64,000 bases of DNA, taken from positions 310,001 through 374,000 of the forward strand of contig CP074386.1 in NCBI GenBank assembly GCA_022041995.1. Direction: 5' to 3'. Both the position numbers and the translations under genes were made by a program. The notes beneath the pieces were generated by a model. That model saw only the letters and a program-made list of their open reading frames with translations. It searched no databases and was not told the origin of the DNA. Below, in pieces: positions 48,642 through 58,104 of this stretch. Origin of the DNA: Cupriavidus necator. Its GTDB lineage: Bacteria; Pseudomonadota; Gammaproteobacteria; Burkholderiales; Burkholderiaceae. Each line of letters starts with the position of its first letter. Position 1 is the first letter of the stretch.

Positions 48642-50341
48642 GGCGTGGTTCATCCCGGCGTTACACAGGCAGGGCAGAAATGAAAGTGCGGGATAATGTG
48701 GCCCACTTTAATTTCGGCGTCCCCATGACTTCATCCGTCTGCCCTGTTTCCGTAAAACCGGCTGGCTGCGACCGCAAGATGATGGCCGTTCGCGCCCTGG
48801 CGGGCGCTGAACCCGTCAGCGCCGTGGCCGCCCGCCACGGTGTCAGCCGTCCACTCGTCTATCGCCAGATGCGCAAGGCGAGCGCCGCGCTGGATGAAGC
48901 CTTTTCGACAACGCAAATCGACGAAGACGCCGACAAGGTCCTGTTCTCGCTGCCGGTGACCCGACGATGGCTGGAGCAGGTCATCCTCGCACTGACGATG
49001 ATCGGCCACGCCTCGATGCGCGGCGTCATCGAATTCATGAGCGACCTGCTGGGCGTGTCCATCAGCCTGGGCACCGTGCACAATGTTCACCAGCGTGCCG
49101 CGCAGCGGGCGATGGCCATCAACAACAGCATCGACCTGTCGGCCATCCGGGTGGGACTGCACGACGAGATCTTTCAGGGGACCCGGCCGGTTCTTACCGG
49201 CATCGATGCGGCTTCCACCTACTGCTATCTGCTGGCTGACGAAGACCACCGTGATGGCGATACCTGGGCCATCCATCTGCTGGACCTGCAGAGGCAGGGA
49301 CTGCATCCCGACTTTACTGTTGCCGACGCCGGCACGGGTCTGCGCGCAGGCCAGAAGCTCGCATGGCCCGATACCCCCTGTCACGGCGATGTTTTCCATA
49401 TCTGCCAGCAGTTCGAAACCCTGGCCAACATCTGGACACGTCTGGCCAGCGGCGTACGCACTGAACGCAAAGCCCTCGAAGCGCGACTGGCCAATCCCCG
49501 CCGGCGCTGCCAGGACAGCCTCCTGATTGACCGGCTTGACGAACTTCGCCCGCTCGAGGCGCGGGCACATCAGCGCGCGGACGACCTTCGCACACTTGCC
49601 CTGTGGCTGGAGCGCGATGTCCTGTCGCTGGCCGGGCCCGATCTGCCGACCCGCCAGGAGCTGTTCGACTTTATCGTCGAGCAACTTCGTCAGCGTGAAC
49701 CTGAAGATCCCTCACGCATCGGCACGATGCGCGTGGCCCTGCAAAACCAGCGCAACGATCTGCTCGCCTTCGCCGGCGTGCTGGACCAGAAGCTCGACGC
49801 CATCGCAAGCGATACTGCCGTCGCCGGGCATCTCGTACGGGCAACGTGCCTGTTGCACCGCAAGCCGGAAACCTCCGTCGCATTCTGGCAGGCATGGAAC
49901 CGGCTGCATGCGGCCATCGGCCGCCGGTTCCACGAAGTCTGGACTGCGGTTTCGCAGGCGCTGCACGACACTCCGCGTAGCAGTTCCCTGGTGGAGAACC
50001 TGAACTCGCGCCTGCGCAACTGCCTGACGCTGCGGCACCATCTGGGCGGCGGTCGCGCCTGGCTGGAGCTGCTGAAATTCTTCGTCAATCATCGTCGCTT
50101 CACACGCAGCCGTTGCAGCGCGCGGGTCGGCAAAAGTCCGCGCGAAGCGATGACCGGGGAAGCACATTCGCACTGGCTGACGCTGCTCGGACTCGGCCCG
50201 CTTCAACCCCGGCAGATCTGATGCCGGGGAGGTCGTTGCAGGCCTCCAGTTTGCATCGCATTCCTTACCAATTCTGCATTTTTATGCAGGACGGTTCAGC
50301 TCGTCCGTGTAACGCAAAAAAGCCGGCTTTTGAACCACGCC
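48642..50341 (+). mobile_element. 1.7-kb IS, copy B (family not assigned)
   Basis: It begins GGCGTGGTTCATCCCGGCG and ends with the inverse of GGCGTGGTTCAAAAGCCGG. It is the inverted twin of 42999-44698. It interrupts the IS4-type transposase on its left and an IS3 ORF A on its right. No target duplication is visible. Confidence 0.85.
48680..50221 (+). CDS. DDE-type transposase of the 1.7-kb IS (copy B)
   Basis: The same 513-residue protein as copy A with one residue change in VSAVAARHGVSRPLV. The HTH, the HDEIFQG, VADAG and SLVENLNSRL motifs are all present. The frame is intact. The two copies could act together to mobilise the 7.3-kb segment between their outer ends. Confidence 0.87.
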   Translation: MKVRDNVAHFNFGVPMTSSVCPVSVKPAGCDRKMMAVRALAGAEPVSAVAARHGVSRPLVYRQMRKASAALDEAFSTTQIDEDADKVLFSLPVTRRWLEQVILALTMIGHASMRGVIEFMSDLLGVSISLGTVHNVHQRAAQRAMAINNSIDLSAIRVGLHDEIFQGTRPVLTGIDAASTYCYLLADEDHRDGDTWAIHLLDLQRQGLHPDFTVADAGTGLRAGQKLAWPDTPCHGDVFHICQQFETLANIWTRLASGVRTERKALEARLANPRRRCQDSLLIDRLDELRPLEARAHQRADDLRTLALWLERDVLSLAGPDLPTRQELFDFIVEQLRQREPEDPSRIGTMRVALQNQRNDLLAFAGVLDQKLDAIASDTAVAGHLVRATCLLHRKPETSVAFWQAWNRLHAAIGRRFHEVWTAVSQALHDTPRSSSLVENLNSRLRNCLTLRHHLGGGRAWLELLKFFVNHRRFTRSRCSARVGKSPREAMTGEAHSHWLTLLGLGPLQPRQI

Positions 50342-50562
50342 CTTTCTTCCATTGCCCGACCAACACCGGATGCACGCCGTATGTCTGCGCAATCTCGCTG
50401 ATCGTCTTCACCCCGCGCACCGCCTCCAGACCAACCTTGGCCTTGAATTCCGCCGTGTGTACCTTGCGCTTCTTGCCTTCACTCATTCGCCATCACCCCT
50501 TCAAGGACGACAGCTTAATCTACCGCCTGATCACTGTCTCAAATCGTGGGTCCACTTTAGTC
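50342..50562 (-). pseudogene. IS3-family element end with ORF A start
   Basis: ORF A starts at 50486: MSEGKKRKVHTAEFKAKVGL, EAVRGVKTISEIAQTYGVHP, VLVGQWKKG, and is cut by the IS at 50341. The outer end of the element, TAAAGTGGACCCACGATTTG, faces the tmRNA gene at about 50562. The same terminal bases recur at 12623-12650. Confidence 0.75.
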
Positions 50563-50563
50563 A

Positions 50564-50830
50564 GTTACAACCCAAGGCGGCTATTAGGCGGCCAATGCGA
50601 ACTTTTCGTCGTTAGCATTTACTTCGATTTAGTTTTAACGTCTTCTCTGACGGGTTGCCTCACGACCCTATCTCCCCCTGTCGAAACCAGGTCAGGCCCA
50701 TCAGAAGCGCACTACCCGTGCAGCGTGCTTCTGGTGGACCTGGGCGGAATCGAACCGCCGTCCAGAAGGCCTTCAAGAAGAAGGTTCACAACCATTATCG
50801 AGAACCTTGCGGCCCCCAACTCTGCGGATT
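50564..50830 (-). ncRNA. ssrA: Circularly permuted (two-piece) tmRNA gene
   Basis: Reading the minus strand, the acceptor piece comes first: T arm GGCGG-TTCGATT-CCGCC, then CAGGTCC-ACCA ending at 50732. A 32-nt spacer follows, then the coding piece from 50699: GGGCCTG, ACCTGGTTTCGACAGGGGG, and the tag frame at 50616-50584 giving ANDEKFALAA and stop. GGGCCTG pairs with CAGGTCC over seven bases with one G-U, and CAGGGGG pairs with CCTTCTG as helix P2. This order, T arm and CCA before the tag, is that of permuted two-piece tmRNA genes. tmRNA with SmpB rescues stalled ribosomes and tags proteins for proteolysis. An IS3 end begins about 20 nt after the tag stops, so the coding piece's 3' end may be damaged. 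The upstream limit is approximate. Confidence 0.85.
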
Positions 50831-50892
50831 CTACGCCTCCTGCCTGCAGCGTCAAGGCAGTTTGCGTGCGGCTCTACAAGGACCCAACCCGG

Positions 50893-51010
50893 TAAAATTC
50901 CACCGACTGCCCCGCATTGACTGCCCGCTTCAGCCAAGACGGCATCTCGCCATGCCCGTCCCCGGTCAGGCCTTCCCCGCGGTAGCAGACACCGGTGGAG
51001 GCGGCGGCGG
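50893..51010 (-). pseudogene. H-NS-like C-terminal domain remnant
   Basis: The minus strand ends GEMPSWLKRAVNAGQSVEFY-RVG, the last half of an H-NS-type DNA-binding domain nearly identical to the end of the gene at 52277-52540. Upstream homology fades into GC-rich sequence. No start remains. Confidence 0.7.
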
Positions 51011-51090
51011 CCGATTGAAACACCCCGCCGCCCACAGTGTTTCGAACCTCAGCCCGTTGTCGGCCCTCTGCGGCTGGAACAGAGAGGTCT

Positions 51091-52147
51091 CTACGCCTCA
51101 TCGTCAAGCGATGACTCCAATTGCTGGGCCGTAGGCAAGATGCCGCGAAGGCTGTCTGGAAGCGTCTCTGTCACGCGAACAACATACTCCGCAACGCCTA
51201 TTGGCTTCGTAGACTCCCGAAGCGCATACTCGACAACCAACCCGTTTTTGCTCTTACATAGGATGAGGCCAATGGTGGGGCCATCAGCAGCTTGACGGAG
51301 CTGCTCGTCCGCGACAGACAGGTAGAAGTTCATCTTGCCAGCATACTCCGGCTTGAACTCGTCCATCTTGATGCTCGACCACGACGAAACAGCGAAGTTT
51401 CAGGTGATAGAAGAGCAGATCGAGGTAGTAGTCCTGGCCGCCAAGGCTCAGATGATACTGACTTCCGACAAAAGCGAAGCCGACGCCGAGCTCCACCAAA
51501 AAATCCTTCAGATGAGCCAGCAGGGTACGCTCCAACTCGCGCTCGTGTGCGGTCGGACCCAGAGTCAAGAAGTCGAACTGGTAGGGATCCTTCAGCAACT
51601 GCTGCGCCAGTTCGGATTGCTGCGCCGGCAAGGTGGCGTGGAAGTTCGACAAGGCCACGCCCTGCCTCTCATGCAGCCGTGTCTCGATCTGGTGAACGAG
51701 TACATTGCGGCTCCAGCCATGCTCGACAGCCGCGCGGGCATACCACGCGCGCGTCTCGGCATCGCTCAGCATCTCAAGGAGCTTGAGGTTGTGACCCCAG
51801 GGCAATTGTGCAACAGCTTGTTGCACAATTGCCTCGTCGGGCCAAGCCTCAGCAAAGGCTCGCATGTACATCAGATTGCGCGGCGAGAAACCGGCCATGT
51901 CCGGGAAGGACTGCCGGAGGTCTATTGATAGTCGATCGACCACCTTTTTGCCCCAGCCTGCCGCATTTTGCCGCTGCAGAATCGAACTGCCGATGCGCCA
52001 GTACAGCAAGAGCAGTTCCCGGTTGACCGCCAGCGAGGAGCGCAGCCGGGCTTGCCGGACCTCGTCCTTCAATTGGCCGAGCCAAGCCACATAGTCGTCG
52101 GGCAGCAAATCGGCCGCTACACGGGGCCGGGAAGATCGAGTAGCCAT
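51091..52147 (-). pseudogene. YhcG-type PD-(D/E)XK nuclease (DUF1016), frameshifted
   Basis: Starts MATRSSRPRVAADLLPDDYV. The N-terminal winged-helix region (SLAVNRELLLLYWRIGSSIL, AQLPWGHNLKLLEMLSDAET) and the nuclease domain (FVGSQYHLSLGGQDYYLDLL, FYHLKLRCFVVVE) are typical. Immediately after VVVE the frame breaks at about 51376: the expected L-K-M-D-E-F becomes H-Q-D-G-R-V, and the true sequence resumes as MDEFKPEYAGKMNFYLSVAD to 51091. One extra base explains it. The D of LDLLFYH stays, but the E-x-K lysine falls in the wrong frame, so the nuclease should be inactive if the frameshift is real. Family members act in DNA processing or defence. Confidence 0.85.
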
Positions 52148-52276
52148 AAGCATATTATTTCACATCCCCCAATCCGCTTGACGGGGGCGACCGATCGCGC
52201 GCTCAGCATGACAGGGAACCGTGTGCACTCCGTCCAAAATCTGGCGGTGACACGCGCACAAACTGGCGCAGCGACG

Positions 52277-52540
52277 CTATCCGACCCGGTAAAACTCCAC
52301 GCTCTGCCCCGCATTGACCGCCCGCCGCAGCCAGTCCGGCATCTCGCCGGTCCCATCCCAACTCTGGCCCGCGGCGTTGCGGTAGCAGACCACCGGCGGC
52401 GGCGCTGGTGGGGGTGGCGGCAGTGGGGGCGGCGGATCAAAGCATCCCGCTGCGTCCAGTTCCTCCATGGTCAGGTCGTAGTCAGCCATCTGGTCCTGAA
52501 TCCAGCGGATCGCCGCCGCCCGCTCAGTTTTCGTGGTCAT
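52277..52540 (-). CDS. H-NS-family small DNA-binding protein
   Basis: An 87-residue protein starting MTTKTERAAAIRWIQDQMAD. The middle has an unusual proline run (DPPPPLPPPPPAPPPVV), and the C-terminus is the H-NS DNA-binding motif: CYRNAAGQSWDGTGEMPDWL then RRAVNAGQSVEFYRVG. The usual long oligomerisation domain is very short. It overlaps the end of the KfrA-like gene by 17 bases and is probably co-transcribed. Plasmid H-NS-like proteins silence AT-rich promoters. Confidence 0.75.
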   Translation of the reverse strand: MTTKTERAAAIRWIQDQMADYDLTMEELDAAGCFDPPPPLPPPPPAPPPVVCYRNAAGQSWDGTGEMPDWLRRAVNAGQSVEFYRVG

Positions 52541-53716
52541 CGTTGCCGTTGCTAGCTTTGCTGTTTTCCTGGTGGCCGCCGGGCAGCGCCGGTGCCTCCT
52601 GCTCGTGGTCCTGCACTTTGTCCTGGTCTTTGCCCTGGTCATCCTGCGCCGCCGGCGCCAGGCTGGCGGGCTTGCGCCGACGCCCCCCACCGGCGCCCTC
52701 CCGCTCGCGCGGCAGGCGCAATTCTGCCAGCAGCTGGCGCGCCAGCATCGCTTCCGCCTCGGCGCGCTCGGCCCGGCGCTGTGCCACCGCCAGTTCCGCC
52801 TGCCCGCGTCCCGGTCGACGGCGGCCTGGCGCTGCGCCGCCTCGGCGGCCGCGAGCCGCATAGTGAACTGCTCGGTGAGCGCCGCGGCCTGGGCTTCGAG
52901 CCGGGCCCGGGCCTCGGCCTGCGCCACCGCCGCGTCGCGGGCCTCGGCGCGTGCTGACGCCAGTTCGGTGCGCAACTCCTCTGTCGCACGCTCGCTCTTC
53001 TGGCGCGCGGTGCGCTCCGCGTCCAGTTCGCGCAACGCGCGCCGCTCGCTGGCCTCGGCCCGCTGCTGGGCAATGGTCACCTGCTCGCGGGCGCGCTCCA
53101 GCTCGGTCGAGAATTGGGTACGGAGTTCCTCTAGTTGCCGGCGCGTGGCCTCGAGTTCCGCCCGCCCCGCCTCCAGCCGGGCCTGGGTCGCGGCGTGGGC
53201 CTGGCGCTCGGCGGCCAGTGCCATTTCGCCCGCCTCGATAGATTGGCGCGCGGCGTCCAGCTGGGCGACGAGCGCCACCGCTTCCTCGCGTGCGAGCGCG
53301 GTCTCGGCGTGCGCGGCATCGCGCTCTGCTTCGGCCGCGCTGGCGGCGGCGCGTGCCTCGGCGCGCAGCGTGGCAAGTTCGCCGGTAGCGGCCTCGTTGG
53401 CCGCCTGCCAGATGGTCTGCACCGCCCCGGCGGCGATGTCCTTCAAGGCCTCCGGCAGGTCCGGGTGGTCGATGGTGACGCGGGTGCGCCCGCGCAGCTC
53501 CTGCCAGAACCTCTGCAGCACCTCGGCGGGCGTGCCCATGCTGCCCTTGCGCACCAGCTGATAGAGCTTGTTGGCGGTGGGCGTAATGCCGTAGCGGAAG
53601 AACAGCAGGCCGCAGACCTCGCGGTACAGCGCGCGGGTTTCGGGGAAGCGGCTGCGCAGCTCGGCAATGTCGTCGGCCATGGCGGCCTGCAACGCGGCGT
53701 CGGTCAACTCCAGCGG
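52524..53716 (-). pseudogene. KfrA-like plasmid protein, start interrupted and frameshifted
   Basis: From LELTDAALQAAMADDIAELR the N-terminal DNA-binding domain follows (VCGLLFFRYGITPTANKLYQ, LVRKGSMGTPAEVLQRFWQE). A coiled coil of more than 200 residues rich in Ala, Glu and Arg comes next. At about 52805 one G is missing: the frame runs into an artificial fusion with the H-NS-like gene, while the true frame continues QAELAVAQRRAERAEAEAML to NGNDDHEN at 52524. KfrA-type proteins bind their own promoter and help plasmid segregation. The 5' end is joined to a group II intron whose 3' end lies at 53717, so the original start is displaced. Confidence 0.82.
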
Positions 53717-54603
53717 GTAAGAGAGCAGCGTTACCGCTGCTCCCTCCCCAAAGAACCGCACGAGCGACTTTCACCGCATACGGCTCAGGCACGGCCAAAG
53801 TATCACCGTCGATACCGGTCTTGCCGGACTGCGCAAGCCCTTCGCAAACGTCATATCGTTGATTCATCCCATTGCTGAGACGAGGGCGCTGAGCTGCAGC
53901 AAGGCAGCCTCTTCCAAGCCTCCCTCCGTCGAACCTCAAATACTGGCCTGCGACAGCCACACCTCGCGGAAGTCTGCGCCCTTTCGGGCCAGGGCAAAGT
54001 TTGAACCCCTATGCACGCCATTACAGCATGCCATTCGCTTTCTCCGCGTTCTCTTACCCGCTTCCCCAAAAGCTTCCCTCGCGGGTCGCCTGCCGCCGAC
54101 TCGATACGCTGAATCAGTGGCGAGGAATCGGGCTTACCACGTTCCCGCTCCTGCCGACCCGATGTGTTGGGCCTGTCCGGTTAGCGCCTGTCTCTCCCCG
54201 GTAGCGCCGATGACGACGTGTCCATTTGACCCAGATGAACAACCGGCTACATACCTTTTGGTCTGGGCCTAGCAGCCGCTTTGGCCCATTCTTGGTTACG
54301 GGGTTTATCAACAGTTCACATCTGTTGCGCATGCGGAACTTGCCTGGCACCCACACCGCCTTGCGGCTGGCAGTGTCGACCATCCCATCACCGGAATGAT
54401 CCATCGGTCGATAGGCACGTTGTCTCCAGAGCTTCATACCCTCCCGTTACCAGGAACGCATGTCCAGATAGGCAACTGCTGGTCGTACAGCAGGTCACGA
54501 CACCGCACAGGCAACTCCAGGGCGGCGCGTGACAAGGCAGAAACGAACTTTACCGCCCACTACTTACCGCTTAACGCGCGGTTGACGGCGACACGTGTCG
54601 CAC
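53717..54603 (-). mobile_element. ORF-less group II intron remnant in kfrA
   Basis: Domain V (GAGCCG to CGGTTC, 34 nt) lies at 53753-53786, and domain VI (GAGCAGCGG with its pairing arm) runs to the 3' end CTTAC at 53717. A GTGCGACACGTGTCGCC start at 54603 matches the 5' pattern of the intron at 2919 (GTGCGAC then GTCGCC). Blocks in between resemble the 5' region of that intron. No reverse transcriptase is present. It could splice only with a maturase supplied from elsewhere. Confidence 0.7.
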
Positions 54604-54640
54604 GGGTCTGACCAAGATAAGGCCGATTTCCTATCATAAG
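54604..54640 (+). repeat. Tn3-type terminal inverted repeat
   Basis: The segment starts GGGTCTGACCAAG and ends TATCATAAG, 37 bp in all, fitting the 38-bp Tn3-family IR pattern (GGGGTCTGAC to TAAG). It is followed by an AT-rich leader with palindromes (TATATATATTCGAATCTATA) and the tnpA start at 54754. I did not find its partner at the other side. Confidence 0.7.
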
Positions 54641-54753
54641 CCTTCCAGTTATATATATTCGAATCTATAGATCTGATTGTTATAAAAGACTGAGCCCTCT
54701 ATCGAGCGACTCTTCCGCTACACTGGCCGGCCCATTGGAGATCTCAGTCCGGC

Positions 54754-57752
54754 ATGGCCACCGTCGAACGTACCGCCTATCCGCGCTTTCCCAGGGTCTT
54801 TTCGACGGGGGAATTGCAGGCCTGCTATACGCCCGACATCGAAGAACTGGAGTGGGGGCGACGAAACGCGCGGGGGCAGTCCTCGCGGCTGGGCCTGCTG
54901 GTCCTGCTGAAGGTCTTTCAGCAGATGCGCCACTTCCCCAACCTCGATTCCATTCCTGTCGCTGTCATTGATCACGTCCGAGCCAGCGCAGACATCGGTG
55001 CGGAGGTCGAGTTTGGCTACGACAGGGCCCGGTCGGTCGCGTTGTTTCGCCACTACGCTGCGATTCGGGAGTTTCTCGGCATCCAGTCCTACTATGGCAC
55101 CGATGCCAATGAAGTCGCCGTGCGTGCGGCACGGGAAGCGGCCGAGGCCATGGACCAGTCGGTGGACATCATCAATGCCACCATCGACAGCCTGATCCAG
55201 CAGCAGGTCGAACTGCCGGCGTTCTCGACGCTGGACGCGATTGCGGAACAAGTCCATGCGCGCACGCAAACAGCGCTATTCCGGCGCGTCGCGCGACGCC
55301 TGACGGACGACGACAAGGCCCAACTGGACCGCCTCCTCAAGCGGGAATTCAGTCAGCGCCAGACCGCGTACAACACCATCAAGCGCTACGCGTTGCGGCC
55401 GTCGCGCAAGCACATCTCCTTGCTGATCGAACATCTCACCTGGCTCGAAGGCTTTGGGGACTACGGTCGTGCGCTGGAAGGCGTGCCAGCCACAAAGCTG
55501 CGCTCCCTGTCATCGCAATCGATGAGCCTGGATGCGGCCAATCTGAAGGAGATGCTGCCCGAGCGTCGCTATACACTGATCGTAGCGCTGCTGCATCAAA
55601 TGCGTGTGCGTGCCCGCGACGATCTGGCCGAGATGTTCATCCGCCGGGTGGGTGCTATCCACAAGCGGGCCAAGGAAGAGCTCGCGCTCATCCAGGCGCG
55701 GCAGCGTGAACAGATGGAAAGCCTCGTGGACCTGCTCGACGGGGTTGTCAACATCGTTGACGATCACGGGGACGACGCTGCGCTGGGCGCACAGGTACGC
55801 AAGTATCTGGCGCCGACAGGCAGTCTCGAGCCCTTGCGCGAGAGCTGCGCCGAGGTGCGGGCCTACAGCGGCAAGAACTACCTTCCGTTGCTGTGGCGGC
55901 ATTTCAAGGCGCATCGATCGGTGCTGTTACGCCTGGCGCGAGCCCTGGCATGGGGATCGACCACGCAATCCCAAACCTTGCTGACGGCATTGGACGCGGT
56001 GTTCGAGAGCGAGTCGCTGCACCGGGAATGGATTGCCGTCGACGTTGACATCAGCTTTGCCTCGGAACGCTGGCGCAAGCTGGTGCGCCGCCCGATCGAT
56101 GGGGGTGCCCCGACCAACCGGCGTTATCTGGAGCTCTGCGTGCTGTCCTATATGGCCAAGGAACTGCGCAGCGGCGATCTTTGCGTAGCTGGATCGGACG
56201 CCTTCGCCGACTACCGGGATCACCTGCTGCCCTGGAGCGAGTGTGAACAGCGTCTGCCAAGCTACTGCGAGAAGTTCGGCATGCCCGACAGCGGCGCCGG
56301 CTTCGTGGCCCAACTGCGTCAGTGGCTGACGGACACGGCCCGCCAACTGGACGAACGCTTCCCGGAGAAGTCCGAGCATGTGATCATCAACAGGGCGGGC
56401 GAGTTGGTGGTGCGTCGTACTGCGGCTACGGCCGTCCCAGAGAGCGCGGTCGCCCTGCAAAAAGCGCTGATGAAACGCATGCCGGTGCGTAACCTGCTGG
56501 ATGTGCTGGCCAATATTGAGCACTGGACGCAATTCACCCGGCACTTCGGCCCGCTCAGCGGCAGCGATCCCAAGATCCGCAATGCTGCCGAGCGGTACCT
56601 GCTGACCATTTTCGCGATGGGCTGTAATCTGGGGCCCACCCAGGCGGCCCGTCACATGGGCGACAAGATCACGCCGCACATGATGTCGTTCGTCAACCGG
56701 CGACATCTGAGCCTGGAGCGGCTGGAAACGGCGCAGCGCGAGCTGATCGAGCTTTATTTGCGATTGGATCTGCCCAAGCACTGGGGCGACGGCAAGACAG
56801 TGGCGGCCGACGGCACCCAGTACGATTTCTACGACAACAATCTGCTGGCCGGTTACCACTTCCGGTACCGCAAGATGGGCGCGGTGGCATACCGGCATGT
56901 GGCCGACAACTACATTGCGGTTTTTCGGCATTTCATCCCGCCAGGCATCTGGGAGGCGATCTACGTCATCGAGGGCCTTCTCAAGGCAGGCCTGAGCGTC
57001 GAGGCGGATACCGTTCATGCCGACACCCAGGTTCAGTCGGCGGCGGTCTTCGCCTTCACACACCTGCTGGGCATCAAGTTGATGCCGCGCATTCGGAACT
57101 GGCAGGATCTCAAGCTGTACCGGGTGGATACCGATACGAAATACCAGCACATTGACGCGCTGTTTTCGGAAACGGTCGACTGGGATCTCATCGAGCGGCA
57201 TTGGCAGGATCTGATGCAACTGACGCTGTCGATCCAGACTGGCGCGCTGTCTTCGCCCTTGCTGCTGCGCCGGTTCGGTGCGGCCAGCCCGAAGAATCGG
57301 CTGTCTTTGGCTGCGGAGGAACTGGGCAAGGTCATACGCACCATCTTCCTGCTCGAGTGGATCGGCAGCGGTGAACTTCGTCAGGAGATTACCGCAACCA
57401 CCAACAAGGTCGAGTCCTATAATGGTTTTGCCAAATGGTTCTCGTTTGGCGGTGACGTGCTGCCGGTTAACGATCCGGACGAACAACAGAAGCGCCTGCG
57501 CTACAACGACCTGATGGCCTCGGCCGCGATCCTACAGAACACGGTCGACATGATGCAGGCGTTGCGGGCGATGGTGAAGGAAGGCATCCCGGTCAATCCG
57601 CCCGATATCGCCTTCCTGAGCCCCTATCTCACCAGCAACCTGAGCGCTTTGGCAAATACGAGCTTGACTTCGAACGTATCGAGAGCTGGATTCGCGACAG
57701 CCTGTTCGCGGGGCCGGCCCATTCTATCCGGAGGCCCAAACGCCATGCCTGA
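54754..57752 (+). pseudogene. tnpA: Tn3-family transposase TnpA, frameshifted at the C-terminus
   Basis: Starts MATVERTAYPRFPRVFSTGE. The DDE residues lie in VAADGTQYDFYDNNLLAGYH, in EADTVHADTQVQSAAVFAFT and in QEITATTNKVESYNGFAKWF. At about 57645 AGCGCTTTGG lacks one C; with it the frame reads SRFGKYELDFERIESWIRDS and stops at 57750-57752, giving about 999 residues, the usual size. Without it the frame runs through the next gene to 58104, an artificial fusion. Tn3 transposases act by replicative transposition on 38-bp ends. No resolvase is visible nearby. Confidence 0.9.
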
Positions 57753-58104
57753 TATCGAGACCCCCTACGGCGTCGTCGATGCCGACGCGTTGCAGTCGTT
57801 GCAGCAGCGCTACGATACCCTAGTCATCCAACAAGCGGTGGATCAATTCGACTCGCTTCGAGCTCGCTGCGGACCGGATGGGCTGCGCGACGATCTGCTG
57901 CGCTTGCATGGCATGGCGCATACCGTGATCAATGGCGCGAGCCTGTCGTATTCGACCGACGATCTGACACTGGTGGAACAAGCCGATTGTGTCATTGAGG
58001 AACTGGAAGACTGGGTGATGATGCTCGACCGGATGATCGTCGCGCTGCGTCCCCTGCAGGATTTGCGGTCCAAAACAGACGACGATTACGACGATTCAAT
58101 ATGA
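57745..58104 (+). CDS. Hypothetical protein downstream of tnpA
   Basis: A 119-residue ORF starting MPDIETPYGVVDADALQSLQ, with ATG inside the natural tnpA end (8-base overlap). The sequence is helical and acidic (VQADCVIEELEDWVMMLDRM-like coiled stretch near the end, finishing DDDYDDSI). I know no function. It is in the same frame as the frameshifted tnpA. Its stop overlaps the next start by four bases, so tnpA and these two genes form one operon. Confidence 0.6.
   Translation: MPDIETPYGVVDADALQSLQQRYDTLVIQQAVDQFDSLRARCGPDGLRDDLLRLHGMAHTVINGASLSYSTDDLTLVEQADCVIEELEDWVMMLDRMIVALRPLQDLRSKTDDDYDDSI

Noticed and set aside
50732..50765. A tRNA 3' half (T arm and CCA) on the minus strand
   Set aside because: No anticodon arm or 5' acceptor strand lies upstream within tRNA distance. 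The matching acceptor strand lies downstream as part of a permuted tmRNA.
52277..53761. A single 494-residue KfrA/H-NS fusion protein
   Set aside because: The middle 80 residues (Arg/Trp/Cys-rich) are out of character. Another frame continues the KfrA coiled coil to its own stop at 52524, and the H-NS-like gene has its own ATG at 52540. The fusion is produced by one missing base.
53135..53878. 247-residue plus-strand frame opposite kfrA
   Set aside because: Antisense of the Ala/Glu-rich coiled coil, with no start context or motif.
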